Counted from the first letter of the stretch, positions 9,875 to 22,194 are shown. The stretch is DNA of 64,000 nucleotides from Hymenopus coronatus (GCA_030762935.1 CM060900.1:437279259-437343258), one strand, 5' to 3'. The notes: generated by a model from the sequence alone, not told the origin. Numbers and translations are program-made.

Positions 9875-12536
9875 TCAATCACTAGAGTTAGAATCAGAGG
9901 GATCACTCAGAAGTAGGTCTTGCGGTAGTCTTCTCTTCAAGCGGGCTGGCTGGCGCGTACGAACGCCTATGTTATAGTGCACTGCTCCAAGAACATCTTT
10001 CAATGTGGAAAAGAAACGACGGGCGATCCTCCGAATAAAGTCGTGAAGAGGTAAGAGTCCCAGTTCGTGATGGAGCTGCTGATTACGAATAAACCAAGGA
10101 GCGTTGATAGCGATGCGCCTAAAGCGGTGCTGAATGACTTGGAGACGACTTAAATGGCTTGTGTGAGCGGCTCCCCACACCTGGCAGGCATAGGTGATAA
10201 GCGGACGAACGAGGGACTTGTAGAGTAATACGGAGGACTCCAATCCAAGAGTGGTATGACGATGAAGCAATGGCGAGAGTTTGAAAAGCCGTCCGGAAGC
10301 CAGGGAAATGAGGCGATCGATGTGAGCGCGCCAAGTCAGTCGAGTGTCCATAAGCACCCCAAGATACTTGACAAGAACAGGAGCAGGTAGCCAAGACACA
10401 TCGTTACTATAAAGATGCAACGGAGGAAGAGCAGGAGATGCGCCAAGTGTTGAACCACTGAGTGAGGCGATCCAAGGAATGTTGTACCACTTGATGGGCG
10501 TGTTGAGGATTAGAATGACAATATTAGAGAACGGTGTCATCAGCATAGAGAGCTAAAGAAGTCGGGGCCAAATCTGGAATATCAGAAGTTTAGATACTGA
10601 ATAGTGTGGGGGCCAAGATAGAGCCTTGTGGGACACCGGCGGTAATAGTGTGCGGAGAGGAAAGGAAACCGCCAAAACGCACTGAAAAGCTGCGGTCAGA
10701 TAGGAAACTCTCTACTAAGAAATATAAATAATGAGGAATACCCCTGCGGTTTAACTTGAGAAGCAAGCCGGCGTGCCAAACTTTATCGAACGCCTGCGCC
10801 ACATCTAGAAAGACTGTCGTGGTATATTGACGGGCTTCAAAGCCACGGACAATTGACTGGGTTAAACGCAAAAGCTGATGTGCAGCGGAATGTTTGTAGC
10901 GAAACCCAAATTGGAATGACGGAAGAACATGGTTATGAGTAAGTTAAGAGAGTAGACGGCGATGGATCACTTTTTCAAACAGCTTGGAGAAGGTAGGCAA
11001 CAGACTAATTGGACGATAGCTGTCTGGTATGTGCTTTGGTTTATTGGGCTTATGGAATACCGCGACATGAGCAAACTTCCAGGAGCGAGGAAAATAGCCG
11101 AGGCGTAGACAGGCATTTAGGAGGGATGACAAATAGGCAAGAGCTTTCTTGGTGAGTTTCTTGAGAACAATGTTGGGAAGCAAGTCATGTCCAGGAGATA
11201 TTTTCTTAAGTGGGAAAGCGCGAATCAGAGAAGACAATTCCCGCGGGCTAGTAAAGGAAATTCTTTGATGAACTGTAAGGCGAGTGCGGTGAGTAGTTAA
11301 TTGCTGCTCTACTGCAGCAACATCTGCGGCTGGCAGAGGGAGAGCGAACACCCGCTCAAAATGATCGGCTAGAATATCACACTTGGTAGCAATATCTGTG
11401 ACAAGTCTTCCGCCTGCAGAGAGCGCCGGCACAACAGTCGGCTCACGGAGAACACGTTTGGTGGCTGCCAAAGTGAATGGTCGTGAGGAGAGAGTGACGC
11501 CAGATAGCGCTCATAGGACTGAAGCCGATGTCGCTCCAACTCCATCTTCACCCGTCGAATGAGACCGTTAAGCTTCCTATGGAGCCACGGTTGTCTGTCT
11601 GTCGACGAACTTGATGTTTTTCTCGGAGAAGATTTAAAATGAAGAGGGGTAAGGAAGGTGGAGAATAAGGTCGCACACTGTGAGAAGTGGAAAGGCGGAC
11701 ACAACGGCATATGGTGTCAGTGCAAGGTCAACATCATGGGTTGTGGTGAGTTGATAAGAGTTGCAGGGTGTCGCATCCAGATGGGACTGAAATTCATCCC
11801 AATGTACATATCCATTTATGAGTCTGGGAATCGGTGGGAACAAAGCAGGTGGAAGTTGAAAGGTGACAATCACCGGGCAGTGATCAGAGTCAAGTTCTCC
11901 CAAGGAGGAAACGAAGGTAGGAAGGTGAAGATTGCGATGCACACAGATGTCCAGAATATCAGGAGCACTTAAGGGGTTTGAAGGGTAATAAGTAGGATCC
12001 TCAGGCGCCAATATCGATAGGCCATTGGTGTGTAGGGCCGTAAACAGAAGCCGACCATTCGGATTGGTGGATCGGCACCCCCAGGAGGAATGCTTACAGT
12101 TAAGGTCGCCCAAAAGAAGAGTACTGTTCTCCAAAGGAAAGAGGAGTGAGAGATAAGTAGTATTCAGCCGGCGATTGGGCGGTTTGTAGGCGCTGAGAAT
12201 GACGAGATCACTGTCATTTGCCCTGTGAAGTTTAATACCCACCACCTCCAGACTGGGCACGTGTGGAAGAAAGCTCTCGCTGTGGCGCAGAGAACGTCTA
12301 ATGAAAAGAGCAACACCACCAGATGCCATTTCTGCCTCGCGGTCCTGCCGGTAAATAAGATAACCAGGAATAGTGAAAGTCTCATTGCGAAGAAAATGTG
12401 TCTCCGTAACAAAAGCAATATCAACATTGTGCTGAATGAGAAAGGCAATAAAGGAGGAGCGTTTGGCACATAGGCCGCTAGAGTTCCAGTTTAGGAGGGT
12501 GAGCTGACGTAGAGACAATAGATTACGGTTGGCCAT
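9875..12536 (-). pseudogene. ORF2: APE endonuclease and reverse transcriptase, broken
   Basis: Starts at the ATG 12534-12536. Residues 1-230 form an APE-type endonuclease: Asn18, Glu45 (TETH), GDLN at 143-146 and SDH at 217-219 are all present. The RT follows, with 'SYRPISLLP' (near 11010-11035), motif A 'FLDVAQAFDKVWH' (~10770-10811), motif B 'AGVPQGSILAPTL', and motif C YADD at 10536-10547. The C-terminal domain has 'YACQVWG' and ends at 9875. Lesions read from frame changes: a frameshift near 11700, a one-base frameshift near 11468, an in-frame TAA at 10944-10946, TAA at 10590-10592, TAA at 10524-10526, and a frame change with probable loss of coding sequence near 10420-10450. All metal-binding Asp residues survive in the text, but no continuous product can be made. 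ORF2 overlaps ORF1 by 14 bases. Confidence 0.9.
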
Positions 12537-14059
12537 CAGGAAACACAGGAGAGAGTATGGAGCGAAGAAGCTGCATCAGTTGCGGCAGAACCGGAGAAAA
12601 CAATGTGCGGAGAAATATACCAAGCTGTGCAAGCAGATCTTTAAGAAAAGCCCAAGACGGAGCTGTGGAGGTAGGAGCCTCCGGTAAAGCGGCGGAAGGA
12701 CGGTCTTGGAAGGCAGGAGAACGACCACTCAATAAATGAGAATAAGCCCGAGCGGGCCTTGTAGATACATGAGGGGATGAAGGACTCTGTCGACGTTGTG
12801 GATGCTGTTATTGTTGTGGGTGCTGTTGAAGAGAAGGCAATGGTGGCCGCTCTGAACTGTGGCGTGTACCGGCTGCTGGGAGCGCCGAGACTGACGTTCC
12901 TTCAGCTGTAAGTAATGAGGATAGCCACGATAGTTTGCTGGGTGGTCCTGTTGACAGTGAACACACTGAGCCGGTGTAGTATATGGTTTTGTGCACGTAG
13001 AGAAATGATGGCTGCCGATGCAGCGAACGCAGCGGGGTCTTAGATGACAATAGTTCTTGGTGTGACCATAGTTTTGGCAATTAGTACACTGGGGCAGTTC
13101 TGTATTCTGATGTCGATGTTCAACTTTCCCCACACTGTACAACAGTCGGGAAAGATTTAAGATATTTCTACCGGCGTCATTATTCACGAAGTCTACAGCA
13201 CAGATGGGAATGGGTTCCTTGTTTTTGCGAAGCAAACGGGTAATTTTACGAACAGGAAAGTTCAACACACAGAGTTCGTCGTAAAGCTCTTGATCACTGA
13301 GCGAGCATGGTATGTTGCGTATGACAACGGAGAACAGTTTCTCCGATGGGTTGCGAAAAGTATAATACACCTGGTTAATGGAGGTGAAATAAGATGTAAG
13401 ACATCGAAAGTCATTGGTAGTCGTAACATAAACTTAAAAATAGCCCCTTGAAGCTCAGTATGAAATTCAGATAGCACACATTTCTTAATATCTTGCAAAA
13501 ATAATTGATACTTGTGGACATTGCGCACACAAATAGGAGGAATTTTCTCTTTTTGAGAGATGGATACAGTATCAGTAGTTTCTGGATCAACAGTTTCACT
13601 TAAAGGATAAAAACTGTTAGAGGTAGGAATTGTGTGCGCATAGCGAGATGCAGGAGGTTGTTGGGAAGGTGGGTCAGTGCAGCGGCGTTTGTTCTGATAT
13701 GAGCTTTCAGAGTGAGAGAGCTGCGAACGTTGGTCGCGACCTAAACAGTCCGATGGGGTAAAGTCAGTCATCGTATCATCATCTTGCTGGACAGTGTTGT
13801 CAACTGAATTAAGCGGCCGACTTAATTGTAGCTGAGATGGCCGTAGTGTAGATGTACTTACAGCATTATCTGCAGGTAACGCAGAAGTAGAAAATGAAGT
13901 GTGTTGTAATGCAGAAGTCGACGGTTGATGTAGGTAATGTTGACTGGATGGTGAAACATGTGTTGTAGAAGTGGAGTTATCCTGACACGTGGTATCGTTA
14001 CATACGATATTTATAGCAGAATGTAAGATCTTGCCGGTATTGTCCGGCTGGAGCGCCAT
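12523..14059 (-). pseudogene. ORF1: gag-like RNA-binding protein, broken
   Basis: Starts at ATG 14057-14059 with 'MALQPDNTG'. About 170 residues follow that are rich in Ser, Thr and Gln, then a conserved core 'IPPICVRNV', which is typical of Jockey ORF1. After a one-base frameshift near 13434-13436 the frame continues through the RRM-like/PRE_C2HC region ('FSVVIRNIP') into zinc knuckles at about 12920-13088. Knuckle 1 is C-x2-C-x4-H-x4-C and knuckle 2 is C-x2-C-x3-H-x4-C. The third has C-x2-C-x3-H, but its last Cys is replaced by Tyr ('NYRGYP'). A second frame change lies between about 12840 and 12890, and an in-frame TAA sits at 12808-12810. The hydrophobic C-terminus ('LLRSILSPVFPDGQP') ends at TAA 12523-12525. 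The family's ORF1 protein binds element RNA. Confidence 0.85.
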
Positions 14060-14208
14060 GATAATAGTTTAAAAAAAATTAAACACAAAAATGAAACACA
14101 CTAGAAGAGCGAACACAGCGAACTGCACAACACAAGGAAGCACTAGTACAGATAAACAAAGCAGAGCGGCCAGACACGACCGTCCCGCTCGGCGTTCACT
14201 AGTCGACT
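14060..14208 (-). promoter_or_regulatory. 5' UTR with internal initiator and DPE of the Jockey-like element
   Basis: On the minus strand the element begins AGTC at 14208, an initiator-like start. At +28 to +33 (14176-14181) lies GGTCGT, a perfect fit to the downstream promoter element consensus RGWYVT at its required spacing. Jockey and I-type elements carry TATA-less internal RNA polymerase II promoters of this kind. The coincidence of the DPE spacing with the end of the target-site duplication supports both calls. Confidence 0.6.
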
Positions 14209-14221
14209 CCTTGATAGTAAA
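14209..14221. repeat. Target-site duplication, 5' side of the Jockey-like element
   Basis: 'ccttgatagtaaa' lies immediately outside the proposed first base. It pairs with 9694-9706 at 10 of 13 positions. The three differences fit an old insertion. Confidence 0.55.
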
Positions 14222-14834
14222 CTGCTGGTTAAAATTGAAGCTCTAGTTCATAATAGGAGATAAGACTTAATATTGCAGACTCTACAAGGCAGGAGAATAT
14301 CACTATTGGAGTCCACCACGCCCAAGTCGAGCGTTGCTTCGCAGTATTAAAATGCAAACAGGGAGAGCGTTTTCTTTACCTCCATTTTTAAGGCTTTTAA
14401 CGTCCCGGCTGGCTTAGGTCTCCAGGATGACGCAGAGTTGAAGAGATAGTAAACATGCAAAAAAAATGTTCACAAAACGTGGCACTTCCTGAGTCCACCA
14501 TTACGCTGGGTCGAAGTGTATGTGTGTCCTGTACACTGGGCCAAGCTGTGGAAAGCTAATACACGAGATTTTACAGAGCTTTTCTTTTCTACAGTAATTT
14601 CTACTTTCTCATAACACATATGCACAATGTACATACTAGGTAGGGAAGGTATTATATTCCACTCACTCCGATATGTTGCCGCTATACAAATATGTTTGAG
14701 GTCCCCTGAGTCCATAAAATAATCTTTTAAATTAAGGTCTGTGTTTGAGAAAGGGTGGGAGAGGAAGGGAGAGACTGAGGAAAGCATAACACAAAAACAA
14801 GTGGTATTTATGTTTAGTAGTTCCCTAGAATTCG
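14222..14834. other. Spacer with unrecognised frame
   Basis: A 130-codon minus-strand frame (14470-14862) runs into the R1 copy and has no recognised motif. Nothing else is visible. Confidence 0.45.
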
Positions 14835-15460
14835 ACATGAAGATTTTAAAATTATCCCTCAAACCCCAAACTACCCTTTACATGGAAATTTTTTTTGAAA
14901 CATGGTTCTATAAAAGTTGATAAAAGTACCATAGGTTATATATTGAGGTGGCAAATGAGCTGTGTATCTTGAACTACCTCTGAAGACTTCTTCATTCTGA
15001 AAGCCTTTTGCATAACTGGTAAACTGTAGCGGATAGACAAATTTGCTGCACAAAAATGTAGATCTCGTCAAAGAACAAGTAATGTCCTATTCATTTTTGC
15101 TGTGGAACTAACCATTTCCCAGATATTCCTTGTTACTGATTATAATTTTAAAGTACTTGTGCTTGTCTCAAACAGGAAGTCGTATATATGTCTGTTTCAC
15201 TCCTGGCCATGCAAAGAGAAGCGAATTTCAATGTCATGAGCATAGCGACATCTTTAAAAAGATTTGACGATCGTTTTACCCTAATGTACACCTTACTTCC
15301 CCTTTTACTTATAAGGAACTAAGTAATAAGACTATTCTGGTAATGTTTATCTGGTTTAGCGTGAAGTGTATTGAAGAAGAATCTCTTTAAGAACTTTATT
15401 TGCAGAGCAGGTAGAGAAACTCACTTGATTGAAGCACATCAGATTTTATGTCTGTGTTTC
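14835..15460 (+). repeat. R1 dispersed repeat, long plus-sense copy
   Basis: Well preserved. It shows 'ccccaaactaccctttacat' (14864-14883), 'gttgataaaagtacc', 'cctctgaagacttcttcatt', 'gcataactggtaaactgta', 'gctgtggaactaaccatttcc' (near 15100), 'cactcctggccatgcaaag', 'cttataaggaactaag' and 'caggtagagaaactcac' (15407-15423). It defines the downstream half of the family. No open frame shared with other copies. Confidence 0.7.
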
Positions 15461-15784
15461 CTATACATACAAGCGTTAAGGTTAGTACCTATATATACAG
15501 AAATATAGAAGCCAGTAATCAGATAGTTTCAACATTAAATATTTATACAGTTACTTCAGAAACTATTCGATTTCACTTTCAAACAATTTGGTTTCATATA
15601 TTCACCTGACTTTTTCTGTTCTCTTATATAAGCTATTCTTACGGAATTGTATTACTTTATCTACTAAGTATCCTAGTAAGTACGGCAACAATTCCCCCAA
15701 CATTTTGATACCACTGAAAATGTACGTTTTGCTACTCGCTGAATTCATAAAGAAGAATTTTTATAAAAAGGCGTGTACGTAAAT

Positions 15785-15960
15785 GTGTCCGTGAACAGCA
15801 TAACTGAAACCGGAAATTCCATATTTCAAAGATACGATGAAAACACTTTTAAGAAAATCGCCCACCCGGAAATATCCTTCAAATGGAAGAATTTTTTCGA
15901 AAGTTTGTAAAAATTATAGCTCTAACGATTTTAGTAGCTTTTTTTGTGCCTTAATCTAGA
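15785..15960 (+). repeat. R1 dispersed repeat, upstream part
   Basis: Plus-sense R1 fragment: 'gaacagcataactgaaacc', 'gaaaatcgcccaccc', 'ttcaaatggaagaattttttcg' and 'agctctaacgatttta'. These blocks precede the ones in the 14.8-kb copy, so this is a separate truncated copy just downstream of it. Confidence 0.55.
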
Positions 15961-18900
15961 GATAAACGTTTTTAATGTCTAAAATTCTTCAATACTAGGT
16001 CATTATTTAAATGTCTATTCAGTGTTCCGTTGTTTCTCGCGATAGCACACAACAGGGGCCACCAACTGGTTGCCCTTTGAGTAAAACAGAGAGAGCAAAT
16101 TTGCTCGATGCTCCTACGAATTGCCTACTGAGCACTTTACAACCAACTGCACGGAAAGAAAGAACAGATAGTAGTTGCTTCAGTGACGCAGCAGTTTGCA
16201 TAATTTTGCGTTTACTCCACCTTTCATAGGTTAATACATCTATCGCAGGATTATGATAGGTTGCAGAATTGCATTAGGACTTATACTTCGGATATGAATA
16301 TGTACATATCTTCATAGATTTCGTAATACTTGCTGCTCATACCACAAACAGTTACAAAAAAAAAATTGTAATAGTATTGACATAATAAAACAAAAAGCTC
16401 CTTAACTTTTTTAGTATATTGTAATCGAATGGTACCGCCAACAATATAAGAATTAATTTGTAATGAAGAACTTTAAAAGATAGCAGTGAATATGAATGTA
16501 TCTTGGTAATTAATTCGTATCGAACACAATTTTAAAGAAAACTTTTTCTAATTGGTAAATTTAAATATCAATTTGGTATTTCTCCAAGTTATGCCTTCAC
16601 ACACATATCCACATGAACCTTTTTCTAAAAGTGTATTATTACATTCGCATTACTTTCTCTAATGATACCTTATTCTTGTATACACTTCTTTTTTAAAACA
16701 ATAAGCTTTCATTACGCATTTGTTTTTTTCGTTGTAATTATGAGAAAAGAATATTTCAAGCTAAAGCGTGAGTAAAATCTTTTAAAAATTTAATGGATAT
16801 GTATGTGATGGCCTTGGAAGTTATGTTTTCTTTGCATGAACATAAAAAAGAAAGAACATAAAAACAAAAAAGACTAACGATTTTTATGAAACATCTAAAA
16901 ATTCAAACACATAATAATGAATATCTTGAAACCAGTCAACGCCAAAAACATATTTGTGACGTAAATTGAGTGTTTCTTTGAAATCTAGATTTTTGTGTAA
17001 TAAGATTTTGTGTTTCTCTTCGGTCCACCAATTATAAAAAACTGCTTTAGAATAAAGAATTCTTCGAAAGCTACCACCAGAGCATTCCAAATATTCATTT
17101 TGTTCATCTTAAAAATAACTTAAAACATACGGCACACCTTCGTTCAAATCCTTAGAACCACTTTTGAGAAACTAATCATTTGTGAGTAGTTTGGGGTAAG
17201 CGAAAATGGTCATGCGGTATTCTTGGATAATGCTGAACTTAAACGCCAAATTTGATAGTTAACCAATTTTTCGTTTTCGAGTTATGCTGTTTTTTGGTAC
17301 ACATTAAACTTTTTTATAACTTATTTACGAACCTCAAAATATGTTCTGACCATATTTTATGCGTCCCGTATGGATTAAACTGTCAATTTAGTCTTCAATT
17401 TCACGCTTTAATTTATTTATGGCTTTATCGTCTGATAGTTTCAGAATAATCCATACACTTTTTGGCAGTTAATAGAAATGCAATTGTTACTCAAAAAGAG
17501 AAGAGAAAGATAAAGAAGAATATAACTAAAATAAAACACGGCCATCAGGATATATATTTACGTGACACTCCTCATAATACATATTTATAATACAAAACTT
17601 TCATATTTTGTCATGCCTAGCATAAAAGGAATTAGCAGCCTGTTGGATTAGAACCGTAAAGTTAAAAGTTTTTGTTTGCTGTTGCATGTCACGAAGTGAA
17701 TAATATTACTACTCCAAAATAAATGTTAGGCAACCACACTTTTAATTGAAAACGATCGTCTCGGACTTTCTCTGTTTGAAGGATTGAACAGAATCACGAA
17801 GAACCCCGGGAGAGATATAAATTAAGTTGGTTTTCCCCCCCTTTCACAAGTGGGTTTCTCTAAACTCGGAAAGACGTTATTGATTTGCGTAGTTCTTTCG
17901 TGCTTCCATGGAGGTTGTATATCATTTCTTGGGTAAACTTTATTATTTTGATGCTGCCCACAAATTCCTCCTTTGGAGGCTATTTTCCGACGCTGTTTCG
18001 AAGTTTGTACATGAAAGCATACACATCTTCTCTTCTTTCTTTTGTTCGGAGTTATTTTTGTGAGCACAGCTTGAAATCCTGAAGCGGTGTTTTGAAGAGA
18101 AAAAAGAAGGGCATGGAATAATGATGGAGCAGAGCTCTGATTTTGAAGGTTTGATGATACTTGAAGGAGTATTTGCACAAAAAACACCCCGTGTTCTTAC
18201 GTGTTCATCAGATGCTCCTGTTATGTAATTTTCAGCTTGAAAATCCTCTCTAACTTAAAGCAAAAATACCTCGTGGACTATTCTACCTGAGAACGAGCTG
18301 TTTGCCAAATTGAGCACATCGAAATGATTAGAAATTGAACAAAACAACGATATATGTAAGACCATGTTGTGGGTTGTCGGAGTATAAACTCCTTCCCACG
18401 GAGACATTGAAGTTTGAAAAGGGACACACATTAATAATCCAGTGATGTAATTAAAACAAACAAAAAAAAAAAAACGTTGTTTGCGCTCTGAGTTTCGATA
18501 TCAGTATTGGTCGCTTTATGGGGAGCTTAAATGTGTGGTTTCCGTTTTAGAGGTTTCCCTCGTCGCCCCGAAAAGATGAATGTTGTCACCTAGGATTTAA
18601 GCATCATTTCCACTAATGGCAATAATTACGTTCCTTCCATAGGACACATAATTTTACACAGGATTTTGGGTACAAAACGTGATTGCTGGTACGGCCGACT
18701 GAACCCAGGGCAAATCCCCGTGCGAGCGCTTTGTCCTCGGTCTTAAATCTGTATTCCTCTAAACCTCTACACAAGATATAACAAAATTAACTGTTATCCT
18801 ATATGTCTTTCGCAGCTAAACCAACATTTTACCAATAAACGCATTTTGATTAACACGATAATGATTCGTATTTCAGTTCCCATACTTTCCTAAGTTTCTC

Positions 18901-19389
18901 CAAAGTGTGACTGATCTCGTGGAGAACGTTCATAATGTTGATAATTTAATATAATTTTTTCTGCTTCTTCGCTATATGTATTACTACGTGGTTCTTGCTT
19001 TTAACTGAACCAGTAGTCTAAAATGTATTCACAAGATGATAAATTGGAGTACTGGAGGGAGTCAATTGTGCAGGAAACTTCAGGGTGAATTCTTCATGAA
19101 AGCGACGAGGCGATTTGTATTCAAAGCGGGTTACATACAAATACATCTTGTTCTAAAGGCAAGTTTCTTTCCATTTCCGCTAAGGATTGTATGGTAATGA
19201 AGGGCAGAAAGCCTGATATTAGTGCGGGAGTCGCCAGGACAGCTGTGTGAGCGTTCAGGTTTTATACCGAAGATGTTGCACTTGGAGTCGACATGTGTCT
19301 GAGGAGGACAATATCGTCATTACCGCTGGTAGGAGCGGTGAGTACACTAAGCAGTCAAAGATCAAGAGCACTCATTTCTTTTACTGCTT
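15961..19389. other. AT-rich spacer with two decayed R1 fragments
   Basis: Minus-sense R1 scraps lie at about 16535-16640 ('caatttggtatttctcc', 'cacatgaacctttttctaaa') and 17140-17330 ('gtttggggtaagc', 'attcttggataatgctgaac', 'gagttatgctgtt'). Overlapping opposite-strand frames at 16011-16229 and 17822-18187 show no motif. Nothing else is recognised. Confidence 0.45.
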
Positions 19390-19515
19390 TCGTAATCGAG
19401 TCAACAGCGAGCAGAGTTCCAACCTGGATATCCCGGGTTGGATTCCAGACTGGGACGGGAAATGTTTCTTTAAGTAGAATCATTCCCTAGACCCCACAAG
19501 GTCTGGGTGTGCTTA
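19390..19515 (+). mobile_element. SINE-G fragment
   Basis: 'gggttggattccagactggg' resembles a B box followed by the characteristic continuation 'acgggaaatgtttctt' and 'ggtctgggtgtgctt'. The inverted counterpart at 53.44-53.59 kb reads B box, then 'ctggggttaggaattttt' and 'gagactggaagt'. A similar tRNA-SINE architecture is common in insects. The overlapping 76- and 65-codon frames here (19247-19490) are inside or beside this SINE and unlikely to be genes. Confidence 0.5.
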
Positions 19516-20744
19516 ATAGTATAATAATTAACTTAAATGTTAATAGCCTTCAGTTAACGAGTATTTAACAAATCAACGCTTCCGGTATGACCATAGAGGT
19601 TAAAGGGGTTTTACGAATGAAACAAAACAAACTACTCTCTTTCGAAACTACGTGCACATTCGATTTTCATGATTAGCTGTCTGAAGGGCTGAAGTGACTT
19701 GCTTTTCAGAAATTGAAACGGTTTTGGCCCAAAGTGTTAAGAGCCTTTTTGAGTGGGCTGTGTGTTTGGCATGTAGTCGCTTACTACTTTTGCTCTCTTT
19801 GATGTTATTGACACTGCGTATTTTAATTTCTTTAGACATTCGGGCCGCCTAAAACTTCAGAGCTCTAAAAGGCTTCTAAGTATCACCATAGGCCAGAATC
19901 TTTTCAATTTTGGGTCATCTCAGTCGGCTATCCATGAAACTATAACGAAATCCGTGTTTCAAGGGATTGGATTGTCCCTTGTAAGTGTATAAAGCTTTTT
20001 CAGAATGAAGTAGCAGCGCGAACGTAACGCAGAATAAGTGCAGGCTCGAAGGAAGACCATTCACAATGCAGGCGTAACGCTAAGAAGTTGGCACGGGTTT
20101 CTAGATCCGTAAATGACACACGGAAATATTCCAAGCACACCTCAGGTTTCAAATTGAATAGCATAACATATTTTATAAATATTTAGATTATAAAAATTAC
20201 ACTCCACAACTATCGCTATACTTCGAAAGCAATTTAAAAACCGCTAGCGTCAACGATTCAAACTTGGTACAGCACAGCCAAATGTAAGGCAGCATACATG
20301 TACAATAGGCGTTATAAAATCTCGAATTGCGAGCGTGTGCTGTTGGACAGCAGGAAATGTATACAGCAAATACTGCAGAACATTTCCTCTATGGACGCAA
20401 CGCAAGCATAAAGTTTGGAGTTGCAAACTCTGCATTGCGTAGCACGTTGCTTGATATTACAACTCGAAAAGATCTGGTGTATTCCATTCACATGACTTTA
20501 TCTAGCTGCTCCGCAAACAAACCTTTCTTGCAAAAGATTATTCTTTTGTCTACATCATGCTAATCGAGATAAACATTAGCAGCACTGGTCTTTTACTTGA
20601 TTCCTTGTAAGTACCAGGGGAAATTAAGGGAATGCACTAGGTTAAAGTTATAATCAATCGTTTAAAAGTCGGTCGCAATATGAAACAATTTAAATTCGGT
20701 TCTCTTTGCTTGCTAGCATTAAACAAAAAAGAGACAAAAATAAA
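19516..20744. other. Spacer, nothing recognised
   Basis: Short frames at 19648-19839 (-), 20250-20435 (-) and 20327-20563 (+) lack motifs. No repeat was identified. Confidence 0.45.
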
Positions 20745-21385
20745 GATGGAAATACCTTTTGAGAAAAGTTCCAGTAGCTTAAAACTGAATCTAATATCAC
20801 AGAATATCTATGAAACGGTTAACTCTACAAAAAATGAATATGACATATGTTGTGTTTTGACGAGATTTGCATTTTATGTGCAGTAAGCTTTTTTTCTACC
20901 TCTTACGGTTTACCAGTTATACAAAAGACATCCGGAATCATGAGGACATCAGAGACTATTCCCAAAAAAATCAAGATATACTTTACGTTTGTCATAAGAA
21001 TATGTTAAGCATATGGTATTTTAATGAAAATCGTTAGAGCCATTTTTGAGAAAATCAAAATGTTCGAAAAGTGATCCATGTACTTGGGGTGGGGGCATTT
21101 TGCTAAAAATCTTCGTATCGCATTCTTGGAAGCTACTGAACTTAAAATACCAAGTTTGGTATTTAATTGACTTTTTGTTTTTGAGTTGTCCTGTCCACAC
21201 ACACATACGCACATGCACGCGCGCGCATTCCTTTTTCTAAAAATACTTTTCTGGCTTTACAGGACCCTAAAACCTGTATTTCCGGTGAAATCTCGATATT
21301 GCTTTTTTGGGTGGAATACAATATCTTCTGTATGTAAATTGTACATACGTACTATAGAAAGTAAAATATGCACTTATTTATCGAC
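20745..21385 (-). repeat. R1 dispersed repeat, long minus-sense copy
   Basis: Contains nearly the full set of R1 blocks in minus sense: 'cttacggtttaccagttat', 'gagactattcccaaaaaaa', 'atggtattttaatgaaaatc', 'cgcattcttggaagctactg', 'caagtttggtatttaattg', a CA/CG-rich patch (21190-21225), 'ccggtgaaatctcgatatt' and 'ggtggaatacaatatcttc'. The overlapping 64-70-codon frames on both strands are by-products of the repeat. Confidence 0.7.
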
Positions 21386-22194
21386 AAATGTACATTAAAC
21401 CTGGCATTCTATCCTCAGTGTTTCTATATCTTGGAGAGTGTTGAATTTCGTATACTAAAATATGTTTATTTACAACTTTGGTCTTGGAAACAAAAACACA
21501 GGCATATAATGACAAAATTACTTTTCTCGTATGAGCAATTTTGAACCTAGACACAAACTTAATACACTGCCACTTTAAGAACCATTTCTAGCTGCATAAA
21601 GAACTCTATGCCGGTCATATATGAAGCAATCCAATAAAACATGTGCAAGATGATCTAGTTTTGAATTTATCTCTGGAGACTGACTTTGACTGTAGTTTTA
21701 TTGCTTCTCCAATTCTGTCACTTACCCTTTTCTCGAGAAAAACAAACGGGAACACTCTGCATACATCAATCTGTTATGCACATTCAGTTTAAAACGTGTT
21801 TCTCTTCTTTTATTGCGAAGATGCAGTCGCTAAACCGGAACATTTTCCCCAGTGTTCAATATTTTATTTTCGTAACTGAAACAGGACAGTCAAGCTTCCT
21901 ACGAATCTACATCTACATCGCACATAGACTACAACTGTGGTATTTATTAGTTCTGGAGTTTCTAATGTTTTACCTCTTTCTCCATTGCAATAATTACACA
22001 ATAATTGACTCATCCTAAAAGTGTTAGGATTTCTCTGAATCTTTTAGTTCAATTTTAGAAATATTCCAAACCTAAATCGTTAATTTTTTCCCTCCCATAT
22101 AAAGCAGTTTAATGCTAATGCTACAAGGTGTAAGATGTACAGAGTGTATCTTTATTTGAGACAAATATCTCAGGGATGCCCTTCCAACATACCA
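21386..22194. other. AT-rich spacer with unrecognised frame
   Basis: A 110-codon plus-strand frame (21686-22018) is open but has no motif I recognise. Its downstream half is hydrophobic and aromatic. No repeat is identified. Confidence 0.4.

Larger units (their letters stand above)
9707..14208 (-). mobile_element. Jockey-clade non-LTR retrotransposon, full length, inactive
   Basis: A 4.5-kb LINE on the minus strand, the usual size for Jockey-type elements. In order it has a 5' UTR with start site and DPE (14060-14208), ORF1 (12523-14059), ORF2 (9875-12536), a 3' UTR and an A-rich tail (9707-9727). It ends in diverged 13-bp target-site duplications. Such elements copy themselves by target-primed reverse transcription: ORF2 endonuclease nicks DNA and the reverse transcriptase copies the element RNA in place. 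GC content is visibly higher than in the AT-rich flanks. Both ORFs carry frameshifts or stops, so the copy is dead. Clade assignment rests on the APE endonuclease, the three-knuckle ORF1 and the RT C-terminal 'itYAcqvWG' motif; CR1-like is the main alternative. Confidence 0.9.
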
